From: Streptomyces cacaoi
GTDB lineage: Bacteria; Actinomycetota; Actinomycetes; Streptomycetales; Streptomycetaceae
Direction of reading: 5' to 3'
Length of the DNA: 64,000 nt
Assembly (NCBI RefSeq): GCF_006539165.1
Contig: NZ_BJMM01000016.1
Coordinates: 1-64,000, forward strand
The notes under the pieces were generated by a model. That model searched no databases, was not told where the DNA came from, and was given only the letters and a program-made list of their open reading frames with translations. Position 1 is the first letter of the stretch, and every line of letters begins with the position of its first letter. The position numbers were made by a program, and so were the translations under genes. Of this stretch, positions 7,391-19,894 are shown in pieces.

Positions 7391-8748
7391 CCTACGGACG
7401 CCGGACGGTGGCGGCCTTCGCGACCGTGCTCACCGCCTTGCTCACCACCGTGATCGGGCTGGCCTTCCACTGGCCGCTCCCCCTGTGGTTCTTCGCCACC
7501 TCCGCGCTGGGATCGCTCGCCCTGCTCCTGGTGCGGGCCACCGGCTCCCGACCGGATCCGCTCGCCCGGGAGTTCACCCCCGAACCGGATCTGCCCATTC
7601 CGCCACCGGAGATCCGGGCACACGACGTCCGGGACGTCGCCCTGCCCAGCGCGTGGCCGGACTACGACTTCCGGTTCTCCGCGACCGTGCGCTGGCACCC
7701 GCTCGCCGCACCACCGCACGCGCCCTCGGTCAACCCGGCGGGGCTCGCGGTCCAGGCGGTCCTCGAACGGGCGGCAGAACTGACCGAGGACCTGGAACCG
7801 CACCGTTTCGCCCTGGCCCAGTACCGGTTGAGCGGCGAGCTGGGCACGATGCGCCCCGACCCGGCCGGCCGGCTCGACGTGATGGCGGAGAACGTGACGC
7901 TGACGCTGACGGACCAGGACAGCGCCCGGCTGGACGACCTCTCCACCGTCCGCAAGGAGAAGGACGTCTGGGAGCACAAACGCCGGCACGAACAGAACCT
8001 TCGCGAATACCTCAGCGACGACGTGCTCAAGACGCCGGGCAGCGCCGTCGTCTGGTGGCTGGCGCAGAACGAGAACGAACCGAAGCGTGCCGTCGACGAC
8101 ATCGGCATGCTCGCCCAGCTCTCGTCCGTCGCACACGACACGGACGTCCCCGACCGGCTCAAGCACCTGATCCCCTACCCGGAGCCGCCCACCGACCCCG
8201 GGGAGCCCCCGGAACCCTCCGCTCCCGGTCCGTTCGATCCGGACCCGTTCGATCCGGACCCGTCCAACGGCAGCGGCCCCACCGGTGCTCCGCCCTTCGC
8301 CATGCCGATGAACGACGGCGCCGCCTCCGCCGAACCTCCGGAGGAGGACGCGGCCGATCTGTTCCGGCGCTGGGTGGCCCGCCTGAAGCTCGACCCCGAC
8401 GGTCCCGAGGCCGCCACGCTCGCCCAGAGCCTCGTCCACGTCGCCCAGCGGTGCGGAGCCGACGCCGAGGCGGCCCGGTATCTGCTCTCCCGTATGGGGA
8501 TCCATGTGCCCGGCGGCGACACCGGCCCACAGCCGGCCGAAGCCGGGAGCACGGAGGCAGAGGACGGCGCACGGCACCGCACCGCGCCCTCCGACGCCCC
8601 CAACGGGTCGCACCCCGGGCACGACGACGCACCCGGACCGTTCGTCGCGCCCGAGCCGCCGCCCATGCCCACCCGTCCCCCGACCGTGCCCCCACCCGGC
8701 ACACCGCCGGCCTGGAACGGAGCGGCCGACGGCCACGGCACCGCCTGA
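7387..8748 (+). CDS. Two-helix membrane protein with soluble domain and Pro-rich tail, third gene of TIR cassette
   Basis: A 453-residue protein whose ATG overlaps the NTPase stop. Two transmembrane helices (about 8-27 and 31-50) anchor a soluble region. Residues about 85-260 contain YDFRFSATVRWHPL and a charged helical stretch (KEKDVWEHKRRHEQNLREYL), vaguely like band-7/SPFH proteins, but I cannot assign a family with confidence. Residues 262-290 are Pro/Asp-rich (PFDPDPFDPDPSN). A short conserved-looking helical block follows (DLFRRWVARLKLDPDGPEA), then a Pro-rich end. Tight coupling argues that it works with the TIR and NTPase proteins, perhaps as membrane platform or target. Function unknown. 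Confidence 0.65.
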   Translation: MTYGRRTVAAFATVLTALLTTVIGLAFHWPLPLWFFATSALGSLALLLVRATGSRPDPLAREFTPEPDLPIPPPEIRAHDVRDVALPSAWPDYDFRFSATVRWHPLAAPPHAPSVNPAGLAVQAVLERAAELTEDLEPHRFALAQYRLSGELGTMRPDPAGRLDVMAENVTLTLTDQDSARLDDLSTVRKEKDVWEHKRRHEQNLREYLSDDVLKTPGSAVVWWLAQNENEPKRAVDDIGMLAQLSSVAHDTDVPDRLKHLIPYPEPPTDPGEPPEPSAPGPFDPDPFDPDPSNGSGPTGAPPFAMPMNDGAASAEPPEEDAADLFRRWVARLKLDPDGPEAATLAQSLVHVAQRCGADAEAARYLLSRMGIHVPGGDTGPQPAEAGSTEAEDGARHRTAPSDAPNGSHPGHDDAPGPFVAPEPPPMPTRPPTVPPPGTPPAWNGAADGHGTA

Positions 8749-8753
8749 ACACG

Positions 8754-8797
8754 CCGCGGGCCCGGCACCCTGCCAGCGTGGGGTGCCGAGCCCGCGG
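8754..8797. terminator. Bidirectional terminator between TIR cassette and metK
   Basis: A 17-bp stem with one mismatch (8754-8770 with 8781-8797, starting CCGCGGGC) and a 10-base loop lies between the convergent ends of the membrane-protein gene and metK. There is no U-tract, as is usual in streptomycetes. Confidence 0.75.
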
Positions 8798-8812
8798 GCC
8801 GGAGATGGGGGA

Positions 8813-10030
8813 TTACAGGCCGACGGCCTTACGCAGGGCGTCGACGCGGTCCGTGCGCTCCCAGGTGAAGTCGGGCAGCGCGCGGCCGAAGTGGCCGTAG
8901 GCGGCGGTCTGCGCGTAGATGGGGCGCAGCAGGTCGAGGTCGCGGATGATCGCGGCCGGGCGGAGGTCGAAGACGTCCGAGATGGCCTGCTCGATCTTCT
9001 CGACGTCGACCGAGGCCGTGCCGAAGGTCTCGACGAACAGACCGACCGGCTCGGCCTTGCCGATGGCGTAGGCGACCTGGACCTCGCAGCGGGAGGCGAG
9101 CCCCGCGGCGACGACGTTCTTGGCGACCCAGCGCATGGCGTACGCGGCGGAACGGTCCACCTTGGACGGGTCCTTGCCGGAGAACGCGCCGCCACCGTGG
9201 CGGGCCATGCCGCCGTAGGTGTCGATGATGATCTTCCGGCCGGTCAGGCCGGCGTCGCCCATGGGGCCACCGATCTCGAAGCGGCCGGTCGGGTTGACCA
9301 GCAGCCGGTAGCCCTCGGTGTCGAGCTTGATGCCCTCGTCCACGAGGGCCTTCAGCTCCGGCTCGACGACGAACTCGCGGATGTCGGGCGCGAGCAGCGA
9401 GTCGAGGTCGATGTCGGCGGCGTGCTGGGAGGAGACCACGACGGTGTCCAGCCGCACGGCCTTGTCGCCGTTGTACTCGATGGTGACCTGCGTCTTGCCG
9501 TCGGGCCGCAGGTAGGGGATGGTCCCGTTCTTGCGGACGGTGGAGAGCCGCTCCGAGAGCCGGTGCGCCAGCGTGATCGGCAGCGGCATGTACTCGGAGG
9601 TCTCGTCGCAGGCGTAGCCGAACATCAGGCCCTGGTCGCCCGCGCCCTGCTCGTCGAGCTCGTCGACGTCCTTGCTGTCGCTCTCGACGCGGCGCTCGTA
9701 GGCGGTGTCCACGCCCTGCGCGATGTCGGGCGACTGGGCGCCGATGGACTCGGAGACGCCGCAGGAGGCGCCGTCGAAGCCCTTCTTCGACGAGTCGTAA
9801 CCGATGTCGAGGATCTTGTTGCGTACGAGCGTCGAGATGGGCGCGTAGGCCTTGGTGGTCACCTCGCCCGCGACGTGCACGAGGCCGGTGGTGATCAGCG
9901 TCTCGACGGCGACCCGGGAGTGCGGGTCCTCCTTGAGGAGGGCGTCGAGAATGGTGTCGCTGACCTGGTCAGCGATCTTGTCAGGGTGACCCTCGGTCAC
10001 GGATTCCGAGGTGAACAGACGGCGCGACAC
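8813..10030 (-). CDS. metK: S-adenosylmethionine synthetase
   Basis: Makes S-adenosylmethionine from methionine and ATP in the cytoplasm. The 405-residue product begins MSRRLFTSESVTEGHPDKIA and contains the family signatures GAGDQGLMFGYA and GGGAFSGKDPSKVDRSAAY; length and motifs are fully typical. It is downstream of coaBC in the same direction, but a terminator and a 315-bp gap suggest its own promoter. In S. coelicolor, from memory, priA lies next to the metK 3' end; here the TIR cassette is there instead. Confidence 0.98.
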   Translation of the reverse strand: MSRRLFTSESVTEGHPDKIADQVSDTILDALLKEDPHSRVAVETLITTGLVHVAGEVTTKAYAPISTLVRNKILDIGYDSSKKGFDGASCGVSESIGAQSPDIAQGVDTAYERRVESDSKDVDELDEQGAGDQGLMFGYACDETSEYMPLPITLAHRLSERLSTVRKNGTIPYLRPDGKTQVTIEYNGDKAVRLDTVVVSSQHAADIDLDSLLAPDIREFVVEPELKALVDEGIKLDTEGYRLLVNPTGRFEIGGPMGDAGLTGRKIIIDTYGGMARHGGGAFSGKDPSKVDRSAAYAMRWVAKNVVAAGLASRCEVQVAYAIGKAEPVGLFVETFGTASVDVEKIEQAISDVFDLRPAAIIRDLDLLRPIYAQTAAYGHFGRALPDFTWERTDRVDALRKAVGL

Positions 10031-10071
10031 ATCGCTCCCTGGGGTTGCAGCGGCTGCTGGCTGAGCATGGG

Positions 10072-10117
10072 GCGGACCGTCGGGGCTGCGCCCGGAGCAC
10101 GGTCCGCGGCCAGTTTA
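10072..10117 (-). promoter_or_regulatory. metK upstream region: candidate -10 and leader hairpin
   Basis: On the minus strand TAAACT (10112-10117) is a reasonable -10 element. A transcript from it would carry a leader of about 75 nt containing a 9-bp stem (10072-10080 with 10099-10107) with an 18-nt loop. I do not recognise a SAM riboswitch fold. The element is weak evidence for either promoter or leader control. The remainder of 10031-10345 holds only the coaBC terminator. Confidence 0.35.
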
Positions 10118-10299
10118 TCCATCTCCACCGGCATCCAATCACGGACTCTCGAACTCCGAGACGACCATGCGGACCTCGATTCGAACTCGCGTGCCACTTG
10201 GGGGGCGGAGCGTATCCGGCAAAATCCCGCCGTGTCGGTCACCGTCGATCACGGTCAAGAGTGCGATCCCGGCCCCGTTCGACCGCGTACGACGAAATC

Positions 10300-10328
10300 C
10301 GGCCCCGTGCTCATCGCGCACGGGGCCG
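10300..10328 (-). terminator. Terminator downstream of coaBC
   Basis: An 11-bp perfect stem (10300-10310 with 10318-10328, CGGCCCCGTGC) with a 7-base loop lies just past the coaBC stop codon. Confidence 0.6.
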
Positions 10329-10345
10329 CCCGCCCGGCCACCGGC

Positions 10346-11590
10346 TCAGCCCTGTCCCGCCGCCGGCATCCGCTGCGCGATCAGATCCCACACGGTGTCG
10401 GCAAGCGCTTCCTTCGGCCCGTACGGCACCGGTGTCTCGCTGCCGTCGGCACCCAGAACGACCGCTTCGTTCTCTTCCGCGCCGAACGTCCGCTTCTCCC
10501 CCACCTCGTTGACGACGAGCAGGTCACAGCCCTTCGCGGCGAGCTTGGCCCGTCCATTGGCGAGGACGTCGTCGGTCTCGGCGGCGAAGCCCGCGACGAC
10601 GGTGCCGGGGCGCGGGCGGTCCGCCGACAGCTCGGCCAGGACGTCCGGATTGCGCACCAGCGTCAGCGGCTCCGGCTCCTGGCCGGCCCGCTTCTTGATC
10701 TTCCCCTCCGCGTACACGGCAGGCCGGAAATCGGCCACGGCCGCCGCCATGACGACCGCGTCCGCGTCCCGCGCCGCCTCCACGACGGCCTCCCGCAGCT
10801 CCCGCGCCGTCCCCACCGGCACGACGTCCACGCCTGCCGGGGCGGGCAGGGCGCTGTTCGCGGCGACGAGCGTGACCCGAGCGCCCCGCGCGGCGGCCGT
10901 GCGCGCCAGCGCGTACCCCTGCTTGCCCGAGGAGCGGTTTCCCAGATACCGCACCGGATCGAGTGGTTCCCGGGTACCGCCCGCGCTGACGACGACGTGC
11001 CGTCCGGCCAGATCGGTGTGCGCCCCGGTGGCGCCCCGGGCGAGCACCCGGCGGCAGAACTCGAAGATCGCGTCCGGGTCCGGCAGCCGGCCCTTGCCCG
11101 TGTCGACACCGGTCAGCCGGCCGACGGCGGGCTCGATGACATGGGCACCGCGCTCACGCAGCGTGGCGACATTGGCACGGGTCGCCGGGTGCTCCCACAT
11201 CTCCGTGTGCATGGCGGGCGCGAACACCACGGGACAGCGGGCGGTCAGCAGGGTGTTGGTCAGCAGGTCGTCGGCGAGCCCGTGCGCCGCCTTGGCCAGC
11301 AGGTCCGCGGTCGCCGGAGCCACGACGACGAGATCCGCTTCCTGCCCGATACGGACGTGCGGCACCTCGTGCACGGACTCCCACACCTCGGTGGCCACCG
11401 GATGCCCGGTGAGCGCGGACCAGGTGGCGGCGCCGACGAAGTGCAGCGCCGCGTCCGTCGGGACGGCGCGTACGTCGTGGCCGCTCTCGGTCAGCCGGCG
11501 CGCCAGCTCGCACGCCTTGTACGCGGCGATACCGCCGCTCACGCCCAGCACGACCTTCGGCCGCGCCCGGCTCACCTGCTGGTTCGTCAC
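10346..11590 (-). CDS. coaBC: Bifunctional phosphopantothenoylcysteine decarboxylase / phosphopantothenate-cysteine ligase
   Basis: Catalyses two consecutive steps of coenzyme A synthesis: CTP-dependent joining of cysteine to phosphopantothenate, and FMN-dependent decarboxylation. The N-terminal CoaC flavoprotein domain shows GVSGGIAAYKA, a flavodoxin-like PATADLLAKAAHG and PAMHTEMW. The C-terminal CoaB domain shows SAGGTREPLDPVRYLGNRSS and KIKKRAG. I choose the GTG at 11590 (VTNQQVSRARPK, 414 residues) because GGGGAG precedes it; a longer frame to 11647 would run back into the rpoZ terminator. It follows rpoZ and gmk, a conserved actinobacterial order. Confidence 0.96.
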   Translation of the reverse strand: MTNQQVSRARPKVVLGVSGGIAAYKACELARRLTESGHDVRAVPTDAALHFVGAATWSALTGHPVATEVWESVHEVPHVRIGQEADLVVVAPATADLLAKAAHGLADDLLTNTLLTARCPVVFAPAMHTEMWEHPATRANVATLRERGAHVIEPAVGRLTGVDTGKGRLPDPDAIFEFCRRVLARGATGAHTDLAGRHVVVSAGGTREPLDPVRYLGNRSSGKQGYALARTAAARGARVTLVAANSALPAPAGVDVVPVGTARELREAVVEAARDADAVVMAAAVADFRPAVYAEGKIKKRAGQEPEPLTLVRNPDVLAELSADRPRPGTVVAGFAAETDDVLANGRAKLAAKGCDLLVVNEVGEKRTFGAEENEAVVLGADGSETPVPYGPKEALADTVWDLIAQRMPAAGQG

Positions 11591-11651
11591 TCGTCTCTCC
11601 CCACTGCCACCGCGCCGGCCGGCGCTCCGGTACCGGATCCATGACACACCA

Positions 11652-11680
11652 AGGGCCCGGCAGCCGCGCTGCCGGGCCCT
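11652..11680 (-). terminator. Terminator between rpoZ and coaBC
   Basis: A perfect 13-bp stem (11652-11664 with 11668-11680, AGGGCCCGGCAGC) with a 3-base loop lies after the rpoZ stop codon. It probably ends or attenuates the gmk-rpoZ transcript. Confidence 0.75.
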
Positions 11681-11698
11681 GTGAAGCGGTGTGCGCCG

Positions 11699-11980
11699 TT
11701 ACGGAGTGACGGCCGCGGGGGCCTCGACGGACTCCGAGGTGAGCAGACCGGCGTTGATCTCCCGGAGGGCGATCGACAGCGGCTTCTCGTGCACGTGCGT
11801 GTCCACCAGCGGGCCGACGTACTCCAGGAGGCCCTCACCGAGCTGGGAGTAGTACGCGTTGATCTGGCGGGCGCGCTTGGCCGCGTAGATCACGAGGCTG
11901 TACTTCGAGTCGGTGGCCTCGAGCAGCTCATCAATCGGCGGGTTGATGATGCCCTCGGGCGTGGTGATGGAAGAGGACAC
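11699..11980 (-). CDS. rpoZ: RNA polymerase omega subunit
   Basis: A 93-residue protein of the actinobacterial omega type, beginning MSSSITTPEGIINPPIDELL and containing SKYSLVIYAAKRARQINAYY, the conserved segment that clamps the beta-prime C-terminus and supports polymerase assembly. Streptomyces strains lacking it differentiate poorly. It is immediately downstream of gmk, the common bacterial arrangement, and is followed by a strong hairpin. Confidence 0.97.
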   Translation of the reverse strand: MSSSITTPEGIINPPIDELLEATDSKYSLVIYAAKRARQINAYYSQLGEGLLEYVGPLVDTHVHEKPLSIALREINAGLLTSESVEAPAAVTP

Positions 11981-12091
11981 TCTCTGCCTTCCGAAGGGGT
12001 AAGAAGTGGGATCGTCCGTTGCCGGGTCCTGCCCGGAAGTGTTCCGTTCCGGTTCCCGGCCGGACCGTACCGGGACGGAGGCGGGGAGGAA

Positions 12092-12691
12092 TCAGCAATC
12101 GATACGCATCAAGGCTAGCAGCTCGGCGCTGACCTCCTCGACGGAGGTGTTGACGAGGCTCACATCGAACTCCGCCTCGGCGGCCAGCTCCGTGCGGGCC
12201 GCCTCCAGCCTCCGCTCGATCACCTCGGGCGCCTCGGTGCCCCGGCCGGTGAGCCGGCGGACCAGCTCCTCCCAGGAGGGCGGCGCGAGAAAGACGAGCC
12301 GGGCCTCGGGCATGGACTCCTTGACCAGACGGGCGCCCTGGAGATCGATCTCCAGCAGGACGGGTTCGCCCTGGTCCAGATGTTCCAGCACCGCCTGGCG
12401 GGGTGTGCCGTAGCGGTTGCCGGCGAACTCCGCCCACTCCAGCAGCTCGCCGTTGGCGATCAGCTTGTCGAACTCCTCGTCGTTGACGAAGAAGTACTGC
12501 ACCCCGTGGCGCTCGCCGGGGCGGGGCTTTCGGGTGGTGGCGGAGACGGAGAGCCAGACCTCGGGATGGGCCTTGCGCATATGTGCGACGACCGTGCTCT
12601 TGCCGACCCCGGAGGGGCCGGAGAGCACGGTCAGTCGCGACGTGGCGACCGGGGGTACCGGGGTCTCCCCCCGGGGAACTGCGGAACTCAT
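12092..12691 (-). CDS. gmk: Guanylate kinase
   Basis: Phosphorylates GMP to GDP with ATP. The P-loop is LSGPSGVGKSTVVAHM, the GMP-binding region includes SATTRKPRPGE and YFFVNDEEF, and EIDLQGAR and the lid GRGTE are present. I use the ATG at 12691 (199 residues). A GTG at 12712 would add seven residues, and neither start has a strong ribosome binding site. It lies between mihF and rpoZ in the same direction, the conserved actinobacterial order. Confidence 0.96.
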   Translation of the reverse strand: MSSAVPRGETPVPPVATSRLTVLSGPSGVGKSTVVAHMRKAHPEVWLSVSATTRKPRPGERHGVQYFFVNDEEFDKLIANGELLEWAEFAGNRYGTPRQAVLEHLDQGEPVLLEIDLQGARLVKESMPEARLVFLAPPSWEELVRRLTGRGTEAPEVIERRLEAARTELAAEAEFDVSLVNTSVEEVSAELLALMRIDC

Positions 12692-12729
12692 GCAGCGATT
12701 ATCCCGGTTCACGTGAGTGCCTGAGACCG

Positions 12730-13053
12730 TCAGGCGTTGGCGCCGCCGAACTCGCGCTCAAGGGCAGCGATCTGGTTGGAACCGAGGCCACGCACACGGC
12801 GGCTCTCGGAGATGCCCAGCCGCTCCATGATCTGCTTGGCGCGGACCTTGCCGACGCCGGGCAGGGACTCCAGGAGTGCGGAGACCTTCATCTTGCCGAT
12901 GACATCGTTCTCCTGGCCCTGCTTGATCACGTCATGGAGCGAAGCGCCGGAGTGCTTCAGCCGGTTCTTGACCTCGGCGCGCTCCCGGCGAGCCGCGGCG
13001 GCCTTCTCGAGCGCGGCTGCGCGCTGTTCAGGGGTAAGGGGCGGAAGAGCCAC
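12730..13053 (-). CDS. mihF: Actinobacterial integration host factor (nucleoid-associated protein)
   Basis: A 107-residue protein, exactly the length of Streptomyces sIHF. It is a small DNA-binding and bending nucleoid protein unrelated to enterobacterial IHF, and it affects chromosome compaction and development. The helix-2-turn-helix DNA-binding part is seen in VSALLESLPGVGKVRAKQIM followed by RRVRGLGSNQIAALE, and the N-terminal helix is charged. It lies between pyrF and gmk as in other streptomycetes. A plausible own promoter lies upstream at 13164-13192. Confidence 0.95.
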   Translation of the reverse strand: MALPPLTPEQRAAALEKAAAARRERAEVKNRLKHSGASLHDVIKQGQENDVIGKMKVSALLESLPGVGKVRAKQIMERLGISESRRVRGLGSNQIAALEREFGGANA

Positions 13054-13163
13054 GCCTACGTCACCTCGGATGTCGAACTGTCGGATACGGACCGGTGAGG
13101 AACCTAGTAGCCCTACACCTGCGGAGCAACGAGCAACGCGCCTGTTCGCGCTGCTCTCGACGG

Positions 13164-13192
13164 AGACTAGCGTCCGGTCGCTCCACAGTCAG
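13164..13192 (-). promoter_or_regulatory. Candidate housekeeping promoter for mihF
   Basis: On the minus strand CTGACT (13187-13192) and TAGTCT (13164-13169) are separated by 17 bp, in the style of HrdB-dependent promoters. The predicted leader to the mihF start is about 105 nt. The 13054-13290 interval has no gene. Confidence 0.5.
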
Positions 13193-13290
13193 CGAGAACA
13201 GACGAAAAGTCCAGGTCAGCCTCCGTGCAGGCCCGACGTTTCAGGGCAATTGCGACGCTTTTCCCCGGCTACTCGGGAGTTGGCACGGGC

Positions 13291-14174
13291 CTAACCGAGA
13301 GCCGTACGGATCTCGTCGGCGAAACGCGCGGCGGAATCGCGAAGTCCGGTTGTATCGGGACCGTGCAGAAGCACCCCGCGGCTCACGCTCGGTACGACGT
13401 TGTGCACCGCGTCGCCGAACACGGCCGGGAGATCGGCGGGTGTCGCCCCCTGGGCACCGATCCCCGGGGCCAGCAACGGCCCGTTGACGGACAGCGGGAA
13501 GGCCGACAGATCGCCGAGCGTCGCCCCGACCACCGCGCCGAAGGAACCCAGCGGTTCGGCGCCCGCGTTCTCCTCGGCCAGGTGGTGCAGCACCGTCTCC
13601 GCGACCGTCCGGCCGTCCGCGTCCGCCGCGCGCTGCACCTCGTGGCCCTCCGGGTTGGACGTCAGCGCCAGCACGAACAGTCCGGCGCCGCTCTCGCGGG
13701 CCGCCGCGAGCGCCGGTGACAACGCTCCGTATCCCAAGTAGGGGCTCACGGTGAGCGCGTCGCTGAACAGCGGGCTGCCGGCATCGAGGAAGGCGGAGGC
13801 GTAGGCGGCCATCGTGGAACCGATGTCGCCGCGTTTGGCGTCCATCAGCACCAGGGCGCCCGCCTGCCGGGCCTCGGCGACCGCCGTCTCCAGGACGGCC
13901 AGACCGCGCGAGCCGAACCGTTCGAAGAAGGCGGCCTGCGGCTTGAGTACGGCGACCCGGTCGGCCAGCGCCTCGACGGTGGTCCGCGCGAACCGCTCAA
14001 GACCGGCGACGTCGTCGCTCAGCCCCCACGCGGTCAGCAGGGACGCGTGCGGGTCGATGCCCACGCACAGCGGGCCGCGGGCGTCCATGGCCGCGCGCAG
14101 CCGGGCGCCGAACGGGACGGGATCCGGGGCGTGCGAGGTGTGGCCGGCGTCGGCCGGGGGTCCGGGGTGGTGCG

Positions 14175-14178
<4 letters not shown>
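13291..14178 (-). CDS. pyrF: Orotidine 5'-phosphate decarboxylase (actinobacterial type 2)
   Basis: Last step of UMP synthesis. The 295-residue product has the catalytic DAKRGDIGSTMAAYA signature and the GIDPH entry motif. It belongs to the longer PyrF subgroup typical of actinobacteria. The ATG at 14178 overlaps the pyrD stop by 4 bp, so it is the last, translationally coupled cistron of the pyr operon; an upstream in-frame start at 14310 would lie inside pyrD. Confidence 0.97.
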
Positions 14179-15311
<1,133 letters not shown>

Positions 15312-15350
15312 GGGGTGTTGGGCTTCCGTGGTGGGTCGGGCCCCGGTGCC

Positions 15351-15386
15351 GCCCCCGCCCTCCCCGGTCGGGAGGAGGGCGGGGGC
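15351..15386 (-). terminator. Intercistronic hairpin between carB and pyrD
   Basis: A perfect 13-bp GC stem (15351-15363 with 15374-15386) and a 10-base loop lie in the only sizeable gap in the distal pyr operon. It could be a partial terminator lowering pyrD-pyrF expression, or an RNA-stability element. There is no U-tract. Confidence 0.5.
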
Positions 15387-15393
15387 GGGGCGG

Positions 15394-18706
<3,313 letters not shown>

Positions 18707-18714
<8 letters not shown>

Positions 18715-19894
18715 GCTGCTCCTCCATGAGGTTCACGCTGTGCTGGAGGTTGTCGCGCATGAGCGCGACGAACCGGTCGAACAGGTAGGCGGCGTCGTGC
18801 GGGCCGGCCGCCGCCTCGGGGTGGTACTGGACGCTGAACGCGGGCCGGTCGAGCAGCCGCAGCCCCTCGACGACACCGTCGTTCAGGCAGACGTGGGAGA
18901 CCTCGGCCCGGCCGTAGGGCGTCTCGCTGACCTCGTCCACCGGGGCGTCGACGGCGAAGCCGTGGTTGTGCGCGGTGATCTCGACCTTGCCCGTGGTCCG
19001 GTCCTGGACGGGCTGGTTGATGCCGCGGTGGCCGTACTTGAGCTTGAAGGTGCCGAAGCCCAGCGCCCGGCCGAGGATCTGGTTGCCGAAGCAGATCCCG
19101 AACAGCGGGATGCCGCGGTCGAGGACGCCGCGCATGAGCGCGACGGCGTCGTCGGCGGTGGCCGGGTCGCCCGGCCCGTTGGAGAAGAACACCCCGTCGG
19201 GCCGGACCGCGTCGATGTCCTCGGGCGTCGCGGCGGCCGGCAGGACGTGCACCTCGATGCCGCGCTCGGCCATGCGGTGCGGGGTCATGCCCTTGATCCC
19301 GAGGTCGACGGCGGCGACGGTGTAGCGCTTCTCACCGATCGCGGGCACCACGTACGGCTCGTCGGTGGCGACCTCGCCGCACAGATCGGCGCCCTGCATC
19401 GCGGGGACCTCCCGCACCCGGGCGAGCAGCTCCTCCTCGCCGGCCTCGGCGGCCGGGCCGGAGAAGATGCCCACGCGCATCGCCCCGCGCTCGCGCAGGT
19501 GCCGCGTCAGCGCCCGGGTGTCGATGCCGCTGATCCCGACGACGCCCTGGTCGGCCAGCTCCTCGTCCAGCGAGCGGCGGGAGCGCCAGTTCGACGGGAC
19601 CCGGGCGGGGTCGCGGACGACATAGCCGGCCACCCAGATCCGCTTCGACTCGGGGTCCTCGTCGTTGACACCGGTGTTGCCGACGTGCGGCGCGGTCATG
19701 ACGACGACCTGCCGGTGGTAGGACGGGTCGGTCAGCGTCTCCTGGTAGCCGGTCATGCCGGTGGAGAACACGGCCTCTCCGAAGGTCTCCCCCACCGCCC
19801 CGTAGGCCCGGCCGCGGAAGGTGCGGCCGTCCTCCAGGACGAGCAGAGCGTGCGGTGCCGTCCGGCGGACGGCTCCCCTGGCGGCGGTCGTCAT
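18707..19894 (-). CDS. carA: Carbamoyl-phosphate synthase small subunit
   Basis: Glutamine amidotransferase subunit that supplies ammonia to CarB. The 395-residue protein has a class I amidotransferase domain with the nucleophile elbow GICFGNQILG and a His-x-Glu pair in VQYHPEAAAGPHD, after an N-terminal CarA-specific domain (GYQETLTDPSY). It overlaps the preceding membrane-protein gene (ATGA) and carB (8 bp), so expression of the three is coupled. Confidence 0.98.

Noticed and set aside
10031..10345. SAM riboswitch upstream of metK
   Set aside because: Only a single simple stem is visible; no conserved SAM-I, SAM-II or SAM-IV core could be traced.
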